In this document: positions 1-8,421 of the stretch, one piece after another | Layout: each line of letters opens with the position of its first letter | How positions within the stretch are numbered: the first letter of the stretch is position 1 | Assembly (NCBI GenBank): GCA_963716005.1 | Contig: OY970285.1 | Coordinates: forward strand, 1,488,001 to 1,552,000 | Origin: CAVRUF01 sp963716005 | GTDB lineage: Bacteria; Actinomycetota; Thermoleophilia; Gaiellales; Gaiellaceae | Length of the DNA stretch: 64,000 nt | Reading direction: 5' to 3' | Position numbers and translations under genes: made by a program | The notes under the pieces: model-generated | Databases searched by the model: none | The model's input: the letters and a program-made list of their open reading frames with translations, nothing else | What the model was told of the DNA's origin: nothing

Positions 1-639
1 CGCGCCCGTCCAGTGCGGCGCCTTGCCGTCGCGCAACTCGAACCCGAGGCCCCAGTCGTTCGGATCCTGGCGGCCATACCCGGGAAGCACCCCGGCGAGC
101 CCGGGGAACGCGACCGTCGCGGCCTCCGAGAGCGTCTCGTCCGCCAGGAACCGCGGCGCCAGTAGCTCGCGACCGAACGAGAGGAGATCGCCGAGCGAAC
201 CGGCGAGCCCTGAAGCGGGCGAGCCGTCCAGCCGTGCCGCGATCCCGACCGGTTCGAACACCGCCGCGGCCAGGTACTCCTCGAACGGCATCTCCGCACG
301 CTCGGAAACCAGCGCCGCGGCCAGCTCGATCCCCGTGTTGGAGTAGATCCGCCGCGTTCCCGGTCCGGTCAGCGGACGCTCGCCGTCGAGCGGAAGCCCC
401 GACGCGTGCGAGAGCAGATGCCGCAGCGTCGCCCCGGGCGGCCCCGCCGGCTCGTCGAGCTCCACGATCCCCTCCTCGGCCGCGACGAGCACTGCCCCCG
501 CGGTCACGAGTTTGGTCACCGAGGCCCAGGGAAACACCCGATCTTCCGCTCCGCGCCGCGCCAGCACGCCTTCCGCCGAAACCACGCCAACAGCGGCGTT
601 TTCCACGGGCCAGGCGTCGATGAGGGCGAGGGCGTCCAC
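1..639 (-). CDS. Beta-lactamase-family serine hydrolase (class C / S12 type), C-terminus outside window
   Basis: Serine hydrolase of the penicillin-binding / class C beta-lactamase family; substrate unknown (esterase, peptidase or lactamase are all possible). The visible 213 residues carry the nucleophile motif SVTK at about residues 40-43, the family segment HLLSHASGLP at about 74-83, and a YSN motif at about 99-101 that supplies the catalytic tyrosine. The gene runs off the left edge, so the third (KTG-like) motif is not seen. I chose the GTG at 639; no signal peptide follows it, which suggests a cytoplasmic enzyme or a start further upstream. It is divergent from the YbdK-type ligase with only 36 bases between the starts. 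Confidence 0.8.
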   Translation of the reverse strand, partial: MDALALIDAWPVENAAVGVVSAEGVLARRGAEDRVFPWASVTKLVTAGAVLVAAEEGIVELDEPAGPPGATLRHLLSHASGLPLDGERPLTGPGTRRIYSNTGIELAAALVSERAEMPFEEYLAAAVFEPVGIAARLDGSPASGLAGSLGDLLSFGRELLAPRFLADETLSEAATVAFPGLAGVLPGYGRQDPNDWGLGFELRDGKAPHWTGA

Positions 640-675
640 GGCGGGCGATACTACGCGCACCAGCAGGAGGCGAAC

Positions 676-1902
676 TTGTCGGAATCGACCGAACCAACCA
701 GGCCGCTCTATCCGCCGTCGATCACGGGGGAGAGCTTCGCCGAGGGCGGCAGCGTCACCGAGCACAAGTTCGGCAGCGGCGATCCGTTCACGCTCGGCGT
801 CGAGGAGGAGTACATGCTGCTCGACCCCGAGACGTTCGACCTCGTGCAGCACATCGACACGGTGCTCTCCCGCATCCACGAGGAGGAGTTCGTCGCGCGC
901 GTGTCGCCCGAGCTCATGCAGTCGGTGATCGAGATCTCCACGCCCGTCTGCCACACGGCGAGCGACATCGACTCCGAGCTGCGCCGGCTGCGCGGATACG
1001 TCACCGGGCTCGGCCGCAAGGAGGGTCTGCGCGTGGGCTCGGCCGGCACGCATCCGTTCAGCCTGTTCGAGCGCCAGCGGATCACGGCCCGGGACCGCTA
1101 CCGCGCGCTGGTCGACCAGCTCCAGTACGTCGCGCGCCGCGAGCTCATCTTCGGAATGCACGTGCACGTCGCCGTCGACGGTCCGGACAAGTGCATCGCC
1201 GTCCTCACCGCGATGCTGAACCACCTCGGCGAGCTGCTCGCGCTCTCGGCCTCCTCGCCGTTCTGGCGCGGCGAGCTGACCGGGCTCGAGTCGACGCGGC
1301 AGATGGTCTTCGCGGCGTTCCCGCGCTCGGGCGTCCCGCCGCGGTTCGCCGACTACGAGGAGTACGCGCGCGTCGTCGGCCAGCTCGAAAAGACCGGCTG
1401 CATCGCCGACTACACGCACATCTGGTGGGACATCCGTCCGCATCCCAAGTGGGGCACGCTCGAGGTGCGGGTGATGGACGCGGTCACGCGCGTGGACGAC
1501 GCCGTCGCCATCGCCGCGTACATTCAGGCCCTCGTGAAGCGCTACTGCGACGACTACGACGCCGGGCAGCAGCTCCCGACCTTCCATCGGATGCTCGTGA
1601 CCGAGAACAAGTGGCTCGCCGGCCGTTACGGCCTCGAGGCGCCCGTGATGGACCTCGTTACCGGACGACGGAACCGCGTGCCGATGGCGCAGCTCATCCG
1701 CCGGACGCTCCGCGAGATCGAGCCGTACGCAGCGGAACTCGGCTCGGACCGTGAGCTCACCGGCATCGCCGACATCCTCGCGCGCGGAAACAGCGCCGAC
1801 CGGCAGCGCCGCGTCTACAACGCGAACCGCGACATCGCCGAGGTCGTCCGCGAGATCGCCGACACGACCGAGAACGTCGAGCTCGAGCCGGTCGCCGCGT
1901 GA
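676..1902 (+). CDS. YbdK-type carboxylate-amine ligase (glutamate-cysteine ligase 2 family)
   Basis: ATP-dependent carboxylate-amine ligase related to glutamate-cysteine ligase family 2. These enzymes join an amino acid to a gamma-carboxylate, and weak glutamate-cysteine ligase activity is known for E. coli YbdK; the physiological product here is unknown. The family start LGVEEEYMLLD is present near residue 40, with an EIST motif and MHVHV segment typical of the fold. A longer open frame extends upstream, but the TTG at 676 is preceded by a perfect AGGAGG at 665-670 with a 5-base spacer, which fixes the start and gives 408 residues. It heads a three-gene operon: the stop overlaps the peroxiredoxin start as GTGA. 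Confidence 0.87.
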   Translation: MSESTEPTRPLYPPSITGESFAEGGSVTEHKFGSGDPFTLGVEEEYMLLDPETFDLVQHIDTVLSRIHEEEFVARVSPELMQSVIEISTPVCHTASDIDSELRRLRGYVTGLGRKEGLRVGSAGTHPFSLFERQRITARDRYRALVDQLQYVARRELIFGMHVHVAVDGPDKCIAVLTAMLNHLGELLALSASSPFWRGELTGLESTRQMVFAAFPRSGVPPRFADYEEYARVVGQLEKTGCIADYTHIWWDIRPHPKWGTLEVRVMDAVTRVDDAVAIAAYIQALVKRYCDDYDAGQQLPTFHRMLVTENKWLAGRYGLEAPVMDLVTGRRNRVPMAQLIRRTLREIEPYAAELGSDRELTGIADILARGNSADRQRRVYNANRDIAEVVREIADTTENVELEPVAA

Positions 1903-2366
1903 TCGCCGCCGGGGAGCCGGCACCGAACCCCACCCTGCTCGCCGCCCCCGGCGAGTCCGTCCGGCTGCACGATCTGACGCCGCAGGGCGAGGGGATCCTG
2001 CTGCTCTTCTACCTCTTCGACTGGTCCGCGACCTGCACCGACGAGCTGCTGATGCTCCGCGAGCGCCGCGAGGATCTCGCGGCGGCCGGGTTCTCGCCCT
2101 TCGGCGTGTCGCGCGACAGCCCCTGGTCACACGTCGCCTGGCGCGAGGCGCTCGACCTCGAGATCCCGCTCCTCTGCGACTGGGAGGCCGAGGCCATCCA
2201 TGCGTTCGACATCGCCCACGAGTTCCGCGGGCTCTCGGACGTCGCGCAGCGATCGTGCTTCCTCGTCGGGGGCGACCGGACGGTGCGCTGGACGCGGCTC
2301 TATGCTCCGGGCGAGGTGCCCGACATGGACGAAATGGTCGCCGCGGCGCAGGAGCACGGATCGTGA
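1899..2366 (+). CDS. AhpE/Bcp-like peroxiredoxin
   Basis: Thiol peroxidase of the AhpC/TSA family, expected to reduce peroxides in the cytoplasm. The 155-residue protein has the thioredoxin-like beta strand LLLFYLF followed by the peroxidatic cysteine in SATCTDEL, matching the Ser/Thr-x-x-Cys pattern of peroxiredoxins; an SRDSPW segment follows, as in Bcp/AhpE members. A second cysteine occurs in LLCDWE and a third in RSCFLV, so an intramolecular disulfide is possible but not assured. The GTG start overlaps the upstream ligase stop and its own stop overlaps the lipoprotein start, so translation is probably coupled. Pairing with a glutathione-ligase-like enzyme suggests a thiol/redox role (inference). 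Confidence 0.85.
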   Translation: MIAAGEPAPNPTLLAAPGESVRLHDLTPQGEGILLLFYLFDWSATCTDELLMLRERREDLAAAGFSPFGVSRDSPWSHVAWREALDLEIPLLCDWEAEAIHAFDIAHEFRGLSDVAQRSCFLVGGDRTVRWTRLYAPGEVPDMDEMVAAAQEHGS

Positions 2367-2809
2367 AGCCGGTCCTCGTCGCCTTGTTGCTCGCGCTGGC
2401 CCTCGCCGGCTGCGGCACGGAGGAGTCCGCGGACACGAGCCCCGCCGCGGGCACGACAGGGGCCACGCCGACGTCCTCCCCGGAGCCCGCCACCTCGCTG
2501 ACGATCGAGGTCGCGCAGACCGGCTTCGACCACGGCGTCACGCAGACGACCACGCTCGAGTGCGACCCGGTCGGCGGCACGAACCCGCTCTCGGCCGAGG
2601 CGTGCGCGCAGCTGGCTGCTCATCCCGAGGCGCTCGAGCCGGTTCCGGACGACATGGCGTGCACGATGATCTTCGGCGGCCCCGAAGAGGCGCGCGTCTA
2701 CGGCACGTTCGAGGGCGAGGAGATCGACGCCGAGTTCAGCAAGGCGAACGGCTGCGAGCTGGCGCGCTGGGAGTCGCTCGAGCCGCTCTTCAAAGTCGTC
2801 GTCGACTAG
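2363..2809 (+). CDS. Subtilisin-inhibitor-like (SSI family) lipoprotein
   Basis: Predicted secreted, membrane-anchored serine protease inhibitor. The 148-residue protein begins with a signal sequence ending in a lipobox (LALAGC, Cys about residue 20), then a Thr/Ser/Pro-rich linker, then an SSI-like domain. Four cysteines are spaced as in Streptomyces subtilisin inhibitor: LECDP, AEACAQL, DMACTM and NGCELAR. By alignment the reactive-site loop is ACTMIF, giving Met as the P1 residue as in SSI itself. The GTG start overlaps the peroxiredoxin stop (GTGA). Classic SSIs are released into the medium; anchoring by lipid would keep the inhibitor at the cell surface. No protease gene is adjacent, so the target is unknown. 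Confidence 0.78.
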   Translation: MKPVLVALLLALALAGCGTEESADTSPAAGTTGATPTSSPEPATSLTIEVAQTGFDHGVTQTTTLECDPVGGTNPLSAEACAQLAAHPEALEPVPDDMACTMIFGGPEEARVYGTFEGEEIDAEFSKANGCELARWESLEPLFKVVVD

Positions 2810-2843
2810 CCCCGGCGCGCGGCCCGCAAGCTACGGTCGCGCG

Positions 2844-3750
2844 ATGGATCCCGACAACCCGCTGCGCAACCCGGCGTTCATCCTGCGCGCGGGGCTCGTT
2901 GTGCTCCTCCTCGTCCTCCTCTTCGGCCCGTACTGGCTGCGCGCCACCGTCCCGATCTGGATCCCGTTCCTGATCCTCGCCGGGCTCGAGCTGAACTTCT
3001 TCGTCGGCGCGGTCCGCGCCGAGCCGCCCGGCCCGCCGAACCGCGGGCCGCAGCCGGTCGACCAGGAGCTCTACGGCTACGCCGTACGAGGAGGAGGACG
3101 AGCTCTGGTCGGACGGCGAGCCGAACGAGATCGAGCCCGAGCCCGTTGCGTACCGCCGCCGTCCGTGGCGACGACTGCTCGCGGCCGGCGCCGTGCTGGC
3201 CGCGCTCGCGTTCGGTTTCTGGATCACCGACAGCCGCACCGGCTGGGACGGCCTGGACGAGAGCACGCAGTCCGAGCTGACCGACCGGCTCGCGGTCGAG
3301 GCCTCCGCGATCGCCGACAAGCCGGTGACGGTGGAATGCGACGAAGCCGGCGAGCACGTCGGCGCCGTCCAGCACGCGGACGGCGCGGCCCAGGTCGGCG
3401 GCGAGATCGCCTACCTGACGCCGGAGCGCTGCTACGACCTCTACCGCCTGGCCTTCAACAACGAGGTGAATTCCAGCCAGACGGCCCGCTCCGTCGCCGT
3501 TCTCGCGCACGAGGGCTGGCACCTGCGCGGCGTCGCGAACGAGGGCGAGACCGAGTGCTTCGCGTTCCAGTCGGGCGTCGTCCTCGGTCAGCGGCTCGGG
3601 CTTTCAGAGGAACGGGCGAGCCAGATGATGAGCCAGCAGCTCGCCGAGAACGCCCTGCGCAGCGGCCCGGGAGTCGAGTACGTCGTCCCGCCGGAATGCC
3701 GCGACGGCGGGCGGCTCGACCTGAATCCCGAGACCTCGCGGTTCCCCTAG
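2844..3750 (+). CDS. Membrane-anchored zinc metallopeptidase-like protein (HEGWH), frameshifted
   Basis: Probable membrane protein with an extracytoplasmic zincin-like domain. The first part (from ATG 2844) has one or two hydrophobic helices (LVVLLLVLLF; FLILAGLEL) and a proline-rich linker. The frame then breaks near 3070-3085: the acidic segment PYEEEDELW, another hydrophobic helix (AVLAALAFGFW) and the catalytic-looking motif HEGWH are in the +1 frame. That downstream frame has no start codon before the second helix, and the total length is 3n+1, so one extra base explains the break. HEGWH fits HExxH; a glutamate-rich stretch follows. I do not recognise a named family, and peptidase activity is inference. 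Confidence 0.55.
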
Positions 3751-3828
3751 GTCGCCTGGATCCGTACGACGACCACGACGAGTGCCGCGCAGGGGATCGT
3801 GGTCAGGGGAACCAGACAACGCGCGGGA

Positions 3829-4767
3829 TCACGGTACGAGTACGAGCTTTGCTCCGGCTCCTTCGGCCTGGCGGCGCCACGCGTCGGCGACCTGGTCGAG
3901 CGGCACCCGCTCCACGTCGAGGCGGATCTCTCCGGCCACCGCGAGGCCGACTAGCCGCCGGTAATGCTCGGCCAGCTCGTCGGGCGGGACGGCGAAGTTC
4001 GTGTGTCCGAGGATCGAGAGGTTCTTGAAGCGGACGGCCGCCGAGGCGAGCTCCGAGGTCGCGCCCGCGGACTGGCCGAGGTTGACGAGCGTCGCATGCG
4101 GCGCGGCCGCCTGGATCGCCGCCGCTGCAGGCTCGCCCCAGAGCGGATCGAAGACATAGCTGGGCCCTTCGCCGCCGAATGCATCCTTGATCGCGCCAGC
4201 GAGATCGCCGGCCTCGTCGAGCCGCAGCGTCGCGTCGGCTCCGAACTCGGCGGCACGCTCGAGCCCGGCGGCGCTGCGGCCCGCCGCGACGACCCGCGCC
4301 GCGCCGAGGAGCTTCGCGGCCTGCACGGCGACGAGCCCGACCGAGCCCGTTGCGCCGAGCACGAGCACGTTCTCGCCACCGCGCAGCGGCGCGCGCCAGG
4401 CAAGTGGGAGCCAGCCGGCCAGCCCGGCGATCCCCAGCGCGGCGGCGAGCGCCGGGTCCGCCCCGTCGGGGACGTCGATCGCGTGCGCGTCTCCCACCGG
4501 TGCGCGCTCCGCCATCGCTCCCTGGGTCGTGCGGCCGAGCGAGCCGCCGAAGATCCAGACCGTGCGGCCGTCCTCGGTGCGGCCGACGGCCTCGCAGCCG
4601 GGGACGTAGGGCACCTCGGGATGACCGGTCGCGAGGATCCCGCGCGAGACCGCCAGGTCGATCGGGTTGATCGGGGCCGCGAGGACCTCGATCGTCTCGC
4701 CGTCCGGCTCGGGAGCGTCACCCAGCTCGGCGGCCGCGCCGACCTCGCGGACGAGCGCGGCCTTCAC
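3829..4767 (-). CDS. Zinc-independent quinone oxidoreductase / medium-chain dehydrogenase
   Basis: NAD(P)H-dependent oxidoreductase of the medium-chain dehydrogenase superfamily, quinone reductase-like branch. The 312-residue protein has an N-terminal GroES-like domain (INPIDLAV, VPGCEAVG) and a Rossmann domain with a glycine-rich loop LGATGSVGLVAVQAAK near residues 135-150. The cysteine and histidine zinc ligands of alcohol dehydrogenases are missing, as expected for quinone reductases. The GTG start overlaps the ridA stop (GTGA), so it is the last gene of the fabI-ridA operon. Its substrate is unknown; together with RidA a role in clearing reactive carbonyl or enamine products is possible (inference). 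Confidence 0.82.
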   Translation of the reverse strand: MKAALVREVGAAAELGDAPEPDGETIEVLAAPINPIDLAVSRGILATGHPEVPYVPGCEAVGRTEDGRTVWIFGGSLGRTTQGAMAERAPVGDAHAIDVPDGADPALAAALGIAGLAGWLPLAWRAPLRGGENVLVLGATGSVGLVAVQAAKLLGAARVVAAGRSAAGLERAAEFGADATLRLDEAGDLAGAIKDAFGGEGPSYVFDPLWGEPAAAAIQAAAPHATLVNLGQSAGATSELASAAVRFKNLSILGHTNFAVPPDELAEHYRRLVGLAVAGEIRLDVERVPLDQVADAWRRQAEGAGAKLVLVP

Positions 4768-5216
4768 TCGACCTCGACGATCGCCTCGATCTCGACCGTG
4801 ATCCCGAACGGGAGGCTTCCCATGCCGACCGCAGACCGGGCGTGCTTTTCGCCGAACACGTCGACGAAGAGATCGGAGCACCCGTTGATCACGTAGGACT
4901 GCTCGCGGAAGTCTGGCACCGCGTTCACCATCCCGAGCAGCTTCACGACCCGCACGACGCGGTCGAGGTCGCCGAGCTCGTTCCGCAGGACGGCGAGGAT
5001 GTTCAGCCCGGCGAGGCGAGCATGTTCCGCGGCCTCCGCGGTCGTGACGTCCAGGCCGACCTTGCCGGTCACGAACTCGCCGTTGGCGAGCGTCGGAACC
5101 GTCCCGGACGTGTAGATGAGGTTCCCCGTCCGCACGAAGTTTGCGAAGTTCGCCGCGGGCTCGAGCACAGGCGGAAGCTCGATGCCCAGTTCCTGGAGCC
5201 GTGCCTCGGCGCCCAA
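4764..5216 (-). CDS. ridA: RidA/YjgF/YER057c/UK114 family protein
   Basis: RidA-family protein; members deaminate reactive enamine/imine intermediates released by PLP enzymes, though many paralogues have other or unknown roles. The 150 residues match the longer YjgF subgroup: an N-terminal extension with LQELGIELPP, then YTSGTVP, the strand VRVVKLLGMVNAVPDF and the C-terminal end SLPFGITVEIEAIVEV. The catalytic-site arginine (R-S/A-x-V-G, here ARSAVG) is present. The start is a TTG that directly follows the fabI stop codon, so translation is probably coupled to fabI. It overlaps the next gene by four bases. Confidence 0.85.
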   Translation of the reverse strand: MGAEARLQELGIELPPVLEPAANFANFVRTGNLIYTSGTVPTLANGEFVTGKVGLDVTTAEAAEHARLAGLNILAVLRNELGDLDRVVRVVKLLGMVNAVPDFREQSYVINGCSDLFVDVFGEKHARSAVGMGSLPFGITVEIEAIVEVE

Positions 5217-5993
5217 CTACATCCCCATCGCGTGGTAGCCGGAGTCGACGTAGAGCGTCGTCCCGGTCACGTTCTTCGCGTCCTCCGAGAGGAGGTAGGC
5301 GGCCGCGCCGCCGACGTCGTCGGCCTCGATCGGCCGGTGGAGCGGCGAGCGCTCCTCGACGATCGCCTCCATGGTCGGGAAGCCGGCGATCGAGCGGGCG
5401 GCCAGCGTGCGCACCGGCCCGGCGGAGACGGCGTTCACGCGGATCGACTTCTGGCCGAGATCCCAGGCGAGGTACTTGACCGACGAGTCGAGCGTCGCCT
5501 TGGCCACGCCCATCACGTTGTAGTGCGGCACGGCCCGCTCGCCGCCGAGGTAGGTCATGGTCACGATCGAACCGCCGCCTGCCTTCTCCATCAGCGGCTC
5601 GGCCGCGCGGGCGCACGCCACGAGCGAGTACGCGGACACGTCGACCGCGAGCCAGAACCGGTCGCGCGGCGTGTCGGTGAAGCGTCCCTCGAGGTCGCGC
5701 GCGTCGGCGAAAGCGACCGAGTGGACGAGCAGGTCGAGCTCGCCGTCGAACGTCTCGGAGACCTGGGAGAAGAGCGCGTCGATGCTCTCGTCGGAGCGGA
5801 CGTCGCACTCCGTGATCAGCGGGCTCCCCACCGATTCCGCGAGCTCGCGCACGCCCTTCTCGATGCGCTCGCCCTGGTACGTGAACGCGAGACTGGCACC
5901 GCCTTCGGCCAGGCGCTGCGCGATCGCCCAGGCGATCGAGCGCCGGTTTGCGACGCCGAGGACGAGCCCGCGCTTTCCCTGGAAGTCAGGCAT
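5217..5993 (-). CDS. fabI: Enoyl-[acyl-carrier-protein] reductase FabI
   Basis: NADH-dependent enoyl-ACP reductase of type II fatty acid synthesis, reducing trans-2-enoyl-ACP in the last step of each elongation round. The 258-residue protein has the FabI-type nucleotide motif GVANRRSIAWAIA near residue 14, and the catalytic Tyr-x6-Lys in YNVMGVAK. SAGPVRTLAA and the ending TLYVDSGYHAMGM are also FabI hallmarks. It heads the fabI-ridA-quinone reductase operon and is divergent from a short-chain dehydrogenase with 31 bases between starts. A second, FabL-type enoyl reductase lies at 46469, so this organism may have two isozymes. Confidence 0.93.
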   Translation of the reverse strand: MPDFQGKRGLVLGVANRRSIAWAIAQRLAEGGASLAFTYQGERIEKGVRELAESVGSPLITECDVRSDESIDALFSQVSETFDGELDLLVHSVAFADARDLEGRFTDTPRDRFWLAVDVSAYSLVACARAAEPLMEKAGGGSIVTMTYLGGERAVPHYNVMGVAKATLDSSVKYLAWDLGQKSIRVNAVSAGPVRTLAARSIAGFPTMEAIVEERSPLHRPIEADDVGGAAAYLLSEDAKNVTGTTLYVDSGYHAMGM

Positions 5994-6024
5994 CGCGCGG
6001 GAGTCTACGGGGATACTCCCGCCC

Positions 6025-6780
6025 ATGCCCGTGGCCGTCATCACCGGAGGATCGAGCGGAATCGGCGCCGCCACGGCCCGCGCTCTCGCCCGCCGCGGGT
6101 GGCGCTGCGTGCTCCTCGCGCGGGGCCGCGAGCGGCTCGAGGCGGTCGCCGCGGAGATCGACGGCGAGGTCGAAGTCTGCGACGTCTCGGATCGCGTATC
6201 GGTAGACGACGCGGCGGCCCGCGTCGCCGAGCGGCACCCGGCGATCGGGCTCCTCATACTCAGCTCCGGCATCCCCGGCGGCGGCGGATTCCTCGAGCTG
6301 CCGCCCGAGCGGATCGAGCTCGTGACCGGCGTGAACTTCCTCGGGAGCGTGTGGGGCCTGCGGGCGTTTCTTCCGTTGCTCGAGGCGGGCGCGCCCTCCG
6401 ACGTGGTCGTCGTCGCGTCGGTGGCAGGGACGGCGGTGCCGCTCACTTCCGGCCCGTACTCGGCCTCGAAGCACGCGCAGCTCGCGTTCGCGCGCAGCGT
6501 CGGCTACGAGCTCGAGCCGCGCGGGATCCGCATGCACGCGATCAATCCGGGCCCGGTGCCGACCGAGGGCTTTCCGCAGGACAAGGCGCTCGCGAGCCGC
6601 TTCGGGCGGCATCTGGTGGTCATGCCCGACGAGGTCGCGGCGACGATCCTGCGCGCCGTGGACAAGAACCGGCGCGAGGTCGTCACTCCCCGGGTCTTTC
6701 GGCTCGCGGGCGCGGCGCAAGGGATCGCGCCGGCGTCGCTCGGGCGCTTCACGGCGCGCGTTCGCAACCGCTGGCGTTAG
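6025..6780 (+). CDS. Short-chain dehydrogenase/reductase
   Basis: NAD(P)H-dependent short-chain dehydrogenase of unknown substrate. The 251-residue protein has the glycine motif GGSSGIGAATARAL at the N-terminus, an LSSG segment in place of the usual NNAG, catalytic Ser in ASVAG, and Tyr-x3-Lys in YSASK. The C-terminal 50 residues after NPGPVPTEGF are basic and resemble those of the DltE/YqjQ type of SDR, which often have a lid and membrane-associated tail. Start is ATG 6025; the upstream open frame overlaps fabI on the opposite strand and is ignored. The thioredoxin-like gene follows 13 bases later and may be co-transcribed. Confidence 0.85.
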   Translation: MPVAVITGGSSGIGAATARALARRGWRCVLLARGRERLEAVAAEIDGEVEVCDVSDRVSVDDAAARVAERHPAIGLLILSSGIPGGGGFLELPPERIELVTGVNFLGSVWGLRAFLPLLEAGAPSDVVVVASVAGTAVPLTSGPYSASKHAQLAFARSVGYELEPRGIRMHAINPGPVPTEGFPQDKALASRFGRHLVVMPDEVAATILRAVDKNRREVVTPRVFRLAGAAQGIAPASLGRFTARVRNRWR

Positions 6781-6793
6781 CTAGCATCGCGGC

Positions 6794-7315
6794 GTGGCAC
6801 AACTTTCCATCGGCGACGCGGCTCCCGGCTTCACGCTCCCGGGCGTGGACGGCGTCGAGCACTCGCTCGCCGACTACGAGGGGACGCCGGTCGCGGTCGT
6901 CTTCTCGTGCTGCCACTGCCCGTACGTGATCGCCTGGGACGACCGGATGAACGCGATCGCCCAGGACTACAAGGGCCGCGCCGGAGTCCTCGCCGTGAAC
7001 TCGAACCACCATGCGGGCGACACGTTCGACGCGATGGTCGTGCGCGCCGCCGAGGAGGGCTTCGTGTTCCCGTTCCTGCGGGACGAGTCGCAGGACGTGG
7101 CCGAGGCGTACGGAGCCTCGCGCACGCCCGAGGTATTCCTGTTCGACCGTGAGCACCGGCTCGTCTACCACGGCGCGCCCGACTCGGACTACCAGGATCC
7201 CGAGGGTGCCGATCCGTGGTTCCGCGACGCGCTCGACGCCGTCTTGGCCGGCCGTGCCCCCGAGGTGGCGGAGACCCCGCCCGTGGGCTGCACGGTCAAG
7301 TGGGCGCCGAGCTAA
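6794..7315 (+). CDS. Thioredoxin-fold protein of the AhpC/TSA (redoxin) family
   Basis: Redoxin-like thiol protein of 173 residues. The N-terminus (GDAAPGFTLPGVDG) and strand VAVVFSCCHCPYVIAWDDR are characteristic of a conserved redoxin subgroup whose members carry a CNHCPY-like active-site segment; here it reads CCHCPY, giving three close cysteines. A TPEVFLF cis-proline motif follows, as in thioredoxin folds, and a late cysteine lies in VGCTVKW. It probably acts as a peroxidase or disulfide reductase in the cytoplasm, since there is no signal peptide. GTG 6794 is the start. It closes a short plus-strand pair with the upstream dehydrogenase. Confidence 0.84.
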   Translation: MAQLSIGDAAPGFTLPGVDGVEHSLADYEGTPVAVVFSCCHCPYVIAWDDRMNAIAQDYKGRAGVLAVNSNHHAGDTFDAMVVRAAEEGFVFPFLRDESQDVAEAYGASRTPEVFLFDREHRLVYHGAPDSDYQDPEGADPWFRDALDAVLAGRAPEVAETPPVGCTVKWAPS

Positions 7316-7398
7316 CCGGCCGCTCTCGACACACTTCCGTGCACCACACGCGCGCATTTCCGTAATTTGAACGCGGGGCGGAAAGCCCTGCTCAGAGA

Positions 7399-8421
7399 CT
7401 ACTTCTGCTCGCGGCGGACGAGCTCCAGGGCTTGTTCTCGCGTCGCGATCGTTCCCGCGGCGCGCTCCTCCTCCACCAGGTCGAGGAGGCGCCCGATCTC
7501 CGGGCCCGCTTCGATGCCCAGCTCGTCGCCGCGTAGGAGCGGCTCGGTCGGATCCGACGCCCGAGCTGTGAGAACCGCGTCGACGAACGCCCCCGCCCCC
7601 AGGTACGCCAGCGCCTCGAGCGCCCACGGCTCCGTCGCTCGGCGGAACCGATAGATCGATCGCGGCGAGTCGTCCACGGGCGGCTCGGCCCGCGCCAGGA
7701 TCGAGGCGAACCGCTTCGTCTCGTTCGACGCCGGCAGGCCATGAATCGCGTCGCCGAGCACGACCACCAGCGCGTACGACGGATACTCGGCCGCGCCGAC
7801 CTCGTCGAGCCGACCCGAGTCGCCACCCAGCGGCCGAAGCAATCCGAGCTCGTCCAGCCGGCGGAACCCGTCCGGGGACAGCCGCTCGAGCTCGCCGAGC
7901 ACGCGCTCGCCGGCCGGCTCCGACACGAGCTCCGCGTCGCGACGGACGAGCGCCTCGGTCTCCTCGTCGAGGTGAAAGCCGAGCTCGTCCTCGAGCCGCA
8001 CCGCACGCAGCAACCGCAGCGGATCCGCGCGGAACACGCCGTCGGTAACCGCCCGCAGCGTCTTCGTGCCTAGATCCGGGACGCCGCCGAGCGGATCGAT
8101 CGCGTCGGTCGTCCCCAGCCGCCGCGCGATCGCGTTCACCGTGAAGTCGCGCGTCGCGAGGTCGTCGGCGATCGTTCCCCGCAGCGGCGTGAAGTCGACC
8201 GTGTGCCCGTCGCGGTAGGCGACGCGCCAGGCGCCGTGGCGCTCCGAGAGCGGCACCACCGCCCCGCCCTGCGCGCCCGCGTACGCCCGCGCGGCCGCCT
8301 CGGGCTCGGCGCACGCGACATCGACGTCGAGCACGGCGCGCCCGAGCAGCTGGTCGCGGATCACGCCGCCGACCAGGTACGCGTCCTCCCCGGCCACGGC
8401 CAGAAGCGGCGCGTCATCCAT
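7399..8421 (-). CDS. cca: tRNA nucleotidyltransferase (CCA-adding enzyme / poly(A) polymerase family)
   Basis: Class II nucleotidyltransferase that adds or repairs the 3' CCA end of tRNA. The 340-residue protein starts with the catalytic head LVGGVIRDQLLGR followed by the carboxylate pair DVDVAC, then VDFTPLRGTIADDLATRDFTVNA, interrupted here for length: the key parts are DDLATRDFT and NAIA, the ribose-binding and template-arginine region. FRADPLRLLRAVR is the family motif for the neck. No HD phosphohydrolase domain is visible and the protein is short compared with E. coli Cca, resembling compact actinobacterial-type enzymes. It overlaps alr by eight bases and ends a housekeeping operon. Confidence 0.85.
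   Translation of the reverse strand: MDDAPLLAVAGEDAYLVGGVIRDQLLGRAVLDVDVACAEPEAAARAYAGAQGGAVVPLSERHGAWRVAYRDGHTVDFTPLRGTIADDLATRDFTVNAIARRLGTTDAIDPLGGVPDLGTKTLRAVTDGVFRADPLRLLRAVRLEDELGFHLDEETEALVRRDAELVSEPAGERVLGELERLSPDGFRRLDELGLLRPLGGDSGRLDEVGAAEYPSYALVVVLGDAIHGLPASNETKRFASILARAEPPVDDSPRSIYRFRRATEPWALEALAYLGAGAFVDAVLTARASDPTEPLLRGDELGIEAGPEIGRLLDLVEEERAAGTIATREQALELVRREQK

Noticed and set aside
4842..6929. Large plus-strand open frame opposite the fabI-ridA operon
   Set aside because: It is an antisense shadow of high-GC genes with Arg/Gly/Ala-rich text and no family motifs.
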